Assembly (NCBI GenBank): GCA_902516225.1
Contig: CABXXS010000007.1
Coordinates: forward strand, 1-32,534
Reading direction: 5' to 3'
DNA length: 32,534 bases
Origin: Puniceicoccaceae bacterium
Lineage (GTDB): Bacteria > Verrucomicrobiota > Verrucomicrobiae > Opitutales > Coraliomargaritaceae
Position 1 is the stretch's first letter; the number at the start of each line of letters is the position of its first letter. Position numbers and translations under genes: made by a program. The notes below the pieces were generated by a model. It made no database searches. It was not told where the DNA came from and saw nothing but the letters and a program-made list of their open reading frames with translations. Shown here in pieces: positions 1 to 6,300 of this stretch.

Positions 1-395
1 AAGCAGTCGACTTGGAGACTAATCCGCAGGCAGCAGCGAACTTCCTCTGGTTGCCATTGCAACGACAGGTAAATGTGACTGGTAGGGTGGAACGTATTCT
101 TAAAACTGAGTCGCTGGAGTATTTCCACAGTCGACCTGTTAGTAGTCAGATTGGCGCATGGGTATCACCGCAAAGCCAGACTATCGCTGCACGTAGCGTA
201 CTTGATTCGAGGCTCGAGGAGTATAAACAAAAATTTGCTAATGGTGAGGTGCCGCTTCCGGATAACTGGGGTGGTTATCGTATTATGCCGGATACCTTTG
301 AGTTCTGGCAGGGCAGGCCTAGTCGCCTTCATGATCGCTTTATGTATCGTCTAAATGATGCCGACTCATGGATAGTGGAGCGTTTGGCGCCATAG
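1..395 (+). CDS. pdxH: Pyridoxamine 5'-phosphate oxidase, C-terminal part (5' end outside the window)
   Basis: PdxH is the FMN-dependent oxidase that converts pyridoxine or pyridoxamine 5'-phosphate to pyridoxal 5'-phosphate, the last step of cytoplasmic vitamin B6 synthesis. The frame is open from the first bases of the window, so the gene begins upstream; about 130 C-terminal residues are visible. Family hallmarks seen are the [14 protein letters not shown] strand, [11 protein letters not shown] followed by SPQS, the WGGYR motif, and the terminal [12 protein letters not shown]...W-VERLAP block that binds FMN and PLP. The TTG at position 12 is an internal codon in conserved sequence, not a start. 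It ends 19 bp before mgtE on the same strand, so the two may be cotranscribed. Identity is confident; completeness of the N-terminus cannot be judged. Confidence 0.93.
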   Translation, partial: AVDLETNPQAAANFLWLPLQRQVNVTGRVERILKTESLEYFHSRPVSSQIGAWVSPQSQTIAARSVLDSRLEEYKQKFANGEVPLPDNWGGYRIMPDTFEFWQGRPSRLHDRFMYRLNDADSWIVERLAP

Positions 396-414
396 AACTT
401 ACGGGAAGCGTGTA

Positions 415-1764
415 ATGGTCGAAAAAATAACAGAAATTCAGTCCAGATTTGAGCGTCTTATTTCGACTAGGAATATTAAGGCAATATCTGAAGAGCTAGA
501 AAGTTGGGCCGATCCAGAGGTTGCCGATTATATTATCAGCCTCAATAAACCGCAACGAATACTTGTCTATCGGGCATTGCCACGCACAAGGGCAGCAGAT
601 GTCTTCGCATATTTTCAGCCAGATGAACAAGATGCTTTTCTTGAGGCTTTGACCGATACAGATACGCGCGTACTGCTAGCTAACTTGAGTCCAGATGATC
701 GCACAGCAATGCTAGAAGAATTACCCGCTACAGTGACGCGCAAGCTCATGCAATTACTCAGCCCCGAGGACTTAATTGAGTCACGACAATTACTTGGCTA
801 CCCAGAAGAAAGTGTAGGGAGGTTAATGACACCTGATTACATACGTATTCGCGCGGATTGGACTTGTGAACATGCCCTTGAGCACATTCGTAAATTTGGC
901 CGGGATAGTGAGGTCTTTAATATTCTTTACGTTACCGAATCCACTGGTCAACTCGTTGATGTGCTTCGAATGCGTCGTCTTATCATGGAGCCTCCATCGA
1001 CTGTAATTAAGGACATTCTTAATTATAAATTCGTAAGTATTTCAGCCTATGAGGATCGTGAGCTTGCTGTGGATCAAATTCAGCGGTACGATGTCAATGC
1101 TCTGCCTGTAGTTGATTCTGAAGGTGTGCTCGTAGGTATTGTCACAGTTGATGACATTATGGACGTGGCAGAGGAAGAAGTCACAGAGGATATTCAAAAA
1201 GGTGTTGCGGTCAACCCGCTGGAAACTCGATACAGTGTGGCAAGCCCGAATCAACTCTTTCGTAAACGAATCGGCTGGTTATTAATTTTAATTTTCGTGA
1301 ACTTAATTTCTGCTGCAGTAATATCCAACTATGAGGATTATGTTAGAGAGTTTATCACTTTGGCTCTCTTCATGCCCTTGGTTATTGCTAGCGGTGGTAA
1401 TTGTGGTGCGCAGTCAGCTACCCTGATGGTTCGTGCGATATCGACTAGTGATTTAGATCTCAACGATTGGTTCAAAGCAGTTTGTAAAGAAACTTATGTA
1501 GGGCTATTACTAGGAGTAGTAATGGCTTTTATAGCAGCTATTGTCGGACAACTTTATGGAGGCGACTCTGATATCGCTCTGACTATAGGTCTTAGTATGA
1601 TTACTATCGTATTTGTAGCGAATAGCTTTGGTGCACTACTACCTTTCGTTCTTAGCCGATTAAAGATCGATCCAGCTACTGCCAGTAGTCCACTGATTAC
1701 CTCGATTATGGATGTAATTGGGCTCGCAATCTATTTTTCGATAGCAGTTTTAGTTATTTCATAA
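415..1764 (+). CDS. mgtE: Magnesium transporter MgtE
   Basis: MgtE is a homodimeric inner-membrane Mg2+ channel gated by its cytosolic domains. The 449-residue length is normal. An N-terminal superhelical MgtE_N domain (about 30-135, with repeated LSPDDR / LSPEDL motifs) is followed by a CBS pair (about 140-255, with the typical [20 protein letters not shown] strand) and the connecting helix. Five membrane segments lie from about 285 to 449. The pore signature is present as [18 protein letters not shown], including the P...GGN-G-Q residues. The ATG has only a weak GGGAAG upstream. It sits 19 bp after pdxH and 10 bp before a DEAD-box helicase gene. No Mg2+ riboswitch can fit in the short upstream gap, so any such control would lie before pdxH. 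Confidence 0.95.
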   Translation: MVEKITEIQSRFERLISTRNIKAISEELESWADPEVADYIISLNKPQRILVYRALPRTRAADVFAYFQPDEQDAFLEALTDTDTRVLLANLSPDDRTAMLEELPATVTRKLMQLLSPEDLIESRQLLGYPEESVGRLMTPDYIRIRADWTCEHALEHIRKFGRDSEVFNILYVTESTGQLVDVLRMRRLIMEPPSTVIKDILNYKFVSISAYEDRELAVDQIQRYDVNALPVVDSEGVLVGIVTVDDIMDVAEEEVTEDIQKGVAVNPLETRYSVASPNQLFRKRIGWLLILIFVNLISAAVISNYEDYVREFITLALFMPLVIASGGNCGAQSATLMVRAISTSDLDLNDWFKAVCKETYVGLLLGVVMAFIAAIVGQLYGGDSDIALTIGLSMITIVFVANSFGALLPFVLSRLKIDPATASSPLITSIMDVIGLAIYFSIAVLVIS

Positions 1765-1774
1765 ATCGAAACTT

Positions 1775-2887
1775 ATGTTAGACGACTTTTCATCGTTAGG
1801 TGTTCATTCTGATTTTATAAGTGGTTTAGATGCGCTGGGTATTCAAAAGCCGACACCGATACAAAAAGAGGCGATTCCCATGCTGCTCCAAGATGGGGGA
1901 GATTTAATTGCGCAAGCGCAGACCGGAACCGGTAAGACTGCTGCATTTGGTATTCCTCTTCTAACTAAGGTTGATCCTACGTCTCCCTTAATCCAAGGCT
2001 TGATTATGGCGCCTACGCGTGAACTAGCTAAGCAAATAAGTAAGGCACTTTTTCGCTTTACCAAATACTGCCAGGATAAGACTTTCATTGAAGTAGCTAC
2101 TGGTGGGGATAAGATAGATTTGCAAGTCCAGCGACTAAGTAGGCCGACTCATATTTTAGTGGCTACTCCAGGGCGCTTGATGGATTTGATCAAAAAAGGA
2201 CTCGTGCTCGATGCAGTTAAATTCTTGGTCTTAGATGAGGCTGATGAGATGCTTAGCATGGGCTTTCAGGCGGAGCTAGATCAGATTTTTAAGTTAACTG
2301 CTAAACGAGAGGCAACATGGCTTTTTTCGGCTACTTTTCAAAAAAAACTACACCTTTTAACTCAACACCATATGTCTTCGCAGGCACACCGCCTGAAAGT
2401 GGATCCAACACAAATAGTAAATCGCAACATCGATCATTATTACGCTATTTGTGCTCGGGAAGAAAAAGATACCTTTATAATTAATTATCTTAATAAACAG
2501 GCTTCGAGTCGTGGGCTTATTTTTTGTCGCACTCGAGCTGGATCCATTCGCATGAGTGAAATATTGGCGGAAGCTGGATTCTCAGTAGCTGTAATTCATG
2601 GAGATCTCAGCCAGCGTGATCGTGATAAGGCAATGCGTGGTTTCCGAAAAGAGCGTTCCCAGTTCCTTATTGCTACTGATGTTGCCGCACGCGGTATCGA
2701 TATCAGTAGCCTATCTTTTATTATCCAACATCAACTCCCCGATGCGATGCAGTACTATACCCACCGTAGCGGGCGTACGGGGCGTGCGGGCAAGCGAGGG
2801 GTTTCGATTACACTCATTGAACCAGAAGAACGCAGGCAGATAAAGAAGCTCGAGGAATCGCTAGGTCTTAACTTCACTCTAGCGTGA
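1775..2887 (+). CDS. DEAD-box ATP-dependent RNA helicase, minimal core
   Basis: This is an ATP-dependent RNA unwinding enzyme of superfamily 2. All core motifs are visible: the Q motif region (KPTPIQ), motif I AQTGTGKT (48-55), Ia PTRELA (80-85), TPGR (131-134), DEAD (154-157), SAT (185-187), LIFCRT, IATDVAARGIDI (298-309) and HRSGRTGR (330-337). At 370 aa it stops almost directly after the second RecA domain, so it lacks the RNA-binding tails of DeaD/CsdA or DbpA and is nearest to a minimal RhlE/RhlB-like core. I cannot assign a subfamily. It lies 10 bp downstream of mgtE and convergent with a cold-shock gene. Its stop codon lies within a duplicated near-palindrome, described separately. Confidence 0.95.
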   Translation: MLDDFSSLGVHSDFISGLDALGIQKPTPIQKEAIPMLLQDGGDLIAQAQTGTGKTAAFGIPLLTKVDPTSPLIQGLIMAPTRELAKQISKALFRFTKYCQDKTFIEVATGGDKIDLQVQRLSRPTHILVATPGRLMDLIKKGLVLDAVKFLVLDEADEMLSMGFQAELDQIFKLTAKREATWLFSATFQKKLHLLTQHHMSSQAHRLKVDPTQIVNRNIDHYYAICAREEKDTFIINYLNKQASSRGLIFCRTRAGSIRMSEILAEAGFSVAVIHGDLSQRDRDKAMRGFRKERSQFLIATDVAARGIDISSLSFIIQHQLPDAMQYYTHRSGRTGRAGKRGVSITLIEPEERRQIKKLEESLGLNFTLA

Positions 2888-2916
2888 TGTGTATACTCAG
2901 CTCACTCTAGGGTGAT
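2874..2916. repeat. Direct pair of a 15-bp near-palindrome over the helicase stop codon
   Basis: TCACTCTAGCGTGAT (2874-2888) is followed by TCACTCTAGGGTGAT (2902-2916). They match at 14 of 15 positions, with 28 bp from start to start. Each unit is itself nearly palindromic, with TCAC...GTGA arms around CTAG. In RNA the second copy can pair UCACU with GGUGA using one U-G pair. The first copy contains the TGA stop of the helicase gene. There is no T-run after either copy, so they are not classic terminators. A protein binding site or an mRNA end structure is possible. Confidence 0.6.
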
Positions 2917-2945
2917 ATTCTTTAAATAAACTTATCTCCCGAGAC

Positions 2946-2975
2946 AAAAAAACGCGCTCCATTTACGGAGCGCGT
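2946..2975 (-). terminator. Intrinsic terminator of the cold-shock gene
   Basis: A perfect 9-bp stem (ACGCGCTCC / GGAGCGCGT) with a 6-nt loop is followed, on the minus strand, by seven T residues. It lies 24 bp past the stop codon of the minus-strand cold-shock gene, so that gene is its natural client. On the plus strand the hairpin is not followed by a T-run, so it should not stop the helicase transcript efficiently. Confidence 0.88.
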
Positions 2976-2999
2976 AACCTTCTTATAAAGGTGATTTGT

Positions 3000-3203
3000 T
3001 TAAGCGGGTGTGACTTGAGTGGCACAAGGACCTTTAGGGCCGCTGCCAATTTCAAAGCTCACGGCTTGGCCGTCTTCTAGGGAGGCATAGCCTTCCATTT
3101 GGATTTCGGAGTGGTGAACAAAGAGATCTTTGCCACCGTCTTCTGGGGTGATGAATCCGTAGCCTTTTTCGGCGTCGAACCATTTTACGTTACCTGTACT
3201 CAT
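3000..3203 (-). CDS. Cold-shock domain protein (CspA family)
   Basis: A 67-residue single cold-shock domain, the usual length for CspA-type RNA chaperones that bind single-stranded RNA or DNA and melt secondary structure. It begins with the typical [15 protein letters not shown] strand, in which KGYGFI is the RNP1 motif, and carries DLFVHH as RNP2. The ending [10 protein letters not shown] matches the family's (GP-A-NV) C-terminus. Its own terminator follows, and the gene lies 101 bp downstream of uvrA on the same strand. That gap holds a potential leader hairpin. Whether it is cold-induced or constitutive cannot be told from the sequence, since many Csp paralogues are not cold-regulated. Family assignment is firm; the paralogue number is not assigned. 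Confidence 0.95.
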   Translation of the reverse strand: MSTGNVKWFDAEKGYGFITPEDGGKDLFVHHSEIQMEGYASLEDGQAVSFEIGSGPKGPCATQVTPA

Positions 3204-3225
3204 ATTACTTATATCTTGTTTAAAT

Positions 3226-3255
3226 CACAGAATTCACCGATTGCGAACATCTGTG
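3226..3255 (-). promoter_or_regulatory. Possible structured leader of the cold-shock gene
   Basis: Upstream of the cold-shock start codon the minus strand reads CACAGA, then 18 nt, then TCTGTG: a perfect 6-bp inverted repeat. Inside it TTC and GAA can add three more pairs after a small asymmetric bulge. If transcribed, this would form a hairpin 22 nt before the ATG. Structured 5' leaders are well known for cold-shock mRNAs, but the stem is short and this could equally be an operator. No convincing -35/-10 pair was found in the gap. Confidence 0.3.
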
Positions 3256-3304
3256 TAAAGTAATATATGATTAGAATTTGAGCTTTGTCGCTAATAATCG
3301 ACGC

Positions 3305-6300
3305 TTAATTACACTTTGTGAAACTAGGGCCTAAAAAAGGAGCCGTACTACTTTCTTTGCAATTTTTCAGGCCAGCTAGGTCACCCTGGTAGAGGATCTG
3401 TCCCCCATCGTTCCCGCCATTTGGACCAATCTCAATAATGTAGTCTGCATCTGCGATAACCTCAAGGTGGTGTTCGATTACGATGACAGTGTGGCCTTTG
3501 TCTACTAGGCGGTGGAGGAGTTCGATCAAGCGTACCACATCGCTTGTGTGTAGACCAATAGTTGGCTCTTCAAGAATGTAGAGGTTTCCTCGACCTTTGT
3601 TGTATTGTCTTTCCTTATAACTAGGCATTCCTTTAGCTAGCTCGCTGACTAGCTTGAGGCGCTGGGCTTCCCCGCCACTCAAGGTAGGTGAGTATTGCCC
3701 AAGCTTGATGTAGCCGAGTCCAGTCTCTACCATCAACTGCATGAGGCCGCTGAGTTGTGTGTGAAAACTGAAAAATTCTGCGGCCACTTCGAAGCTCATA
3801 TTAAGCACGTCAGCGATACTCTTACCGTTCCAACGTACGTCCTCTAGCTCCGTGCCATAGCGGCGGCCGTTGCAGTCATCGCAGGTAAGGTAAGTATCCG
3901 GCATGAAGCTCATCTCTAGCTTGACGCGCCCAGCACCTTTACAAGTCTCGCAGCGCCCTCCTTTAGTGTTAAACGAAAAGCTCCCAGCTGTATATCCGCG
4001 AACCTTGGCCTCCGGTAGAAGAGAAAAAATATTACGGATGATATCGAAGGCACCTATATAGGTAGCTGGTGTTGAACGTGGAGTCTTACCAATAGGACTT
4101 TGATCAAATTCGATTACTTTACGGATATCTTCGGCATTCGAAAGTGATCGAAATGGAGAATGATCTAGAAAAAATGGAGAATTTTTTGATTTTGAACTAA
4201 GTTTTGGATCTTTATGATAAACTGCTGCCTCGACCAGTGGCTTTAGAAGGTCACGTATGAGTGTACTCTTACCAGCACCTGAGACACCACAAACTACACT
4301 AAGGCGTTGTTTTGGGATTTGGATATCAAAGCCTTTAAGGTTGCGTAGAGCAGCACCTTCTAGGGCTATCCATTGATCTTTGGCTTTTCTCCTTCGTGAA
4401 CTCCATGGTTCAGGTAATGCTCGGTATTGGCCGCGTAGCGGGTGTAGCATTTTTTCACGTAGATACTTTCCGGTAAGTGACTTCTCCGATTTTTTTATTT
4501 GGCTGATAGTGCCACTTGCGACGATCTCGCCACCGTGAATACCAGCGCCAGGACCCAAGTCTATGATCTTATTTGCACGTCGCATTGTCGCTTCGTTATG
4601 TTCGACAATGACAAGCGTGTTCCCGCGTGTGCGAAGCTTATCCATAGAGTCCAGTAGTTTAGCGTTGTCGCGAGCATGTAGACCTATTGAAGGCTCGTCT
4701 AAGACGTATAGTACTCCAGATAGATTTGAACCCAGTTGCGCGGCTAGGCGAATGCGCTGGGCTTCGCCTCCAGAGAGTGTAGCAGTAGCACGGTCAAGGC
4801 TAAGGTATCCGAGTCCGACTCGGTTCATGAAGTGCATACGTTCTTCAATTTCCGGTAAGAGTTCTTGTAAAATACTTTGCGTGCGCGGCGTTGTCTTAAT
4901 TAAGCTTAAAGTGTTTATTAATCCACTTGGAGTCAGTGCAAGTAGCTCGGGTAATGAGGCTGAATCTGGGACTTCGAAGGCCGGAATTGGTAGATTCGAA
5001 GCTGAATTCGATTGGATCTTTCGCTTCTTAGATGCGCTCTGCTTTTTCAACGGTAGCTTGACCGATCTGCTTACTAAATTAAGGCGCGAACCATGACAAT
5101 CGGGGCATATCTCACCATCTGCGCACTCATCTAAATGGTCGACCATCTTTTCGTCTTCGGTAGTCATCCAGTCAAAGACTTGGCCGAAGCCTCGACAAGT
5201 TGGGCACCAACCACGTGGGCTATTCCAAGAAAAGTGTTTTGGGTCAAGTTCTGGAAATGCTTCTCCAGTAGTGAAATCAGTCCGTTCAGTAGAGAACCAA
5301 ATAACTCTCTTGCCTTGCTCGTCCATAATGAAGGCACTTCCCTTGCCGAGCTTTAGTGCAGTTTCTAAGCTTGTATTTAATTGCTTTGAGCTTTGGGAAC
5401 GATCTGCCTTTATCTCAGTTATAATTAAATCGATATCGTGTTCTTTGTAACGATCCAGTTTTTTAAACTGTTCAATAGCTATGATACGCCCATTAATGCG
5501 AAGAGCTTCGTACCCACGGTCGCGTGCCCAGTTCGCAAGGGGTTCGTGATGCCCTTTGCGCCCACGAATTAGGGGAGCGCAAAGGTGTAAAACGTTAAAG
5601 GACTTAGAGCCGACCTCAAACTTCCCATCAATAGTTCTGTGCTCTTTTAGGAAGTTTTTTAGACGTTTGATAAGTTCCGCAAAACTTTGTTTAACAACAG
5701 CTTCTCCTGTATTAGGTGAGTGCTGTATTCCGATGCGGGCATAAAGAAGGCGTAGGTATTGAGCGACTTCTGTGATGGTGGCTACCGTAGATTTACGGGT
5801 GCCTTTGGTAACGCGTTGCTCAATTGCTACGGTGGGCGCTATACCAATTAGTTCGTCTACATCTGCGCGTGGCATTTGCTCCACAAACTGACGTGCGTAA
5901 GCCGACATCGACTCCATGAAGCGGCGCTGGCCTTCGGCAAAAATAATATCAAATGCTAATGTAGACTTACCAGAACCAGAGACGCCCGTTATGACAGTGG
6001 TTTTGTTGTGCGGTATTTTGGTGGAGATATTCTTCAGGTTATTCTCGCGAGCACCTTGAATATTTAGTGTTTCTGGGTATGCAGAAGAACTAATAACCAA
6101 TGGACTCTGAGTGCTGCAAAAATTAGATTCTTCTGTAGGAGAGGAACCTTTATTTGGTATTAGTTGTTCGGTCTTAGTAGTAGTTATTTCCGACTTATTT
6201 TCTGCGCCTTTGCTTTTCTTGTAACGATTCTCATCTAATACTTCACTGAGGTAGGGCGCGGTCTCACAGACTATATTCGTAATTTGTTCGGGTGTCCCTT

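Noticed and set aside
4563..5096. 177-codon plus-strand open frame inside uvrA
   Set aside because: It is antisense to the conserved third ATPase module of UvrA, and its translation is Ser/Arg-rich with no recognisable domain. Several similar antisense frames occur along uvrA.
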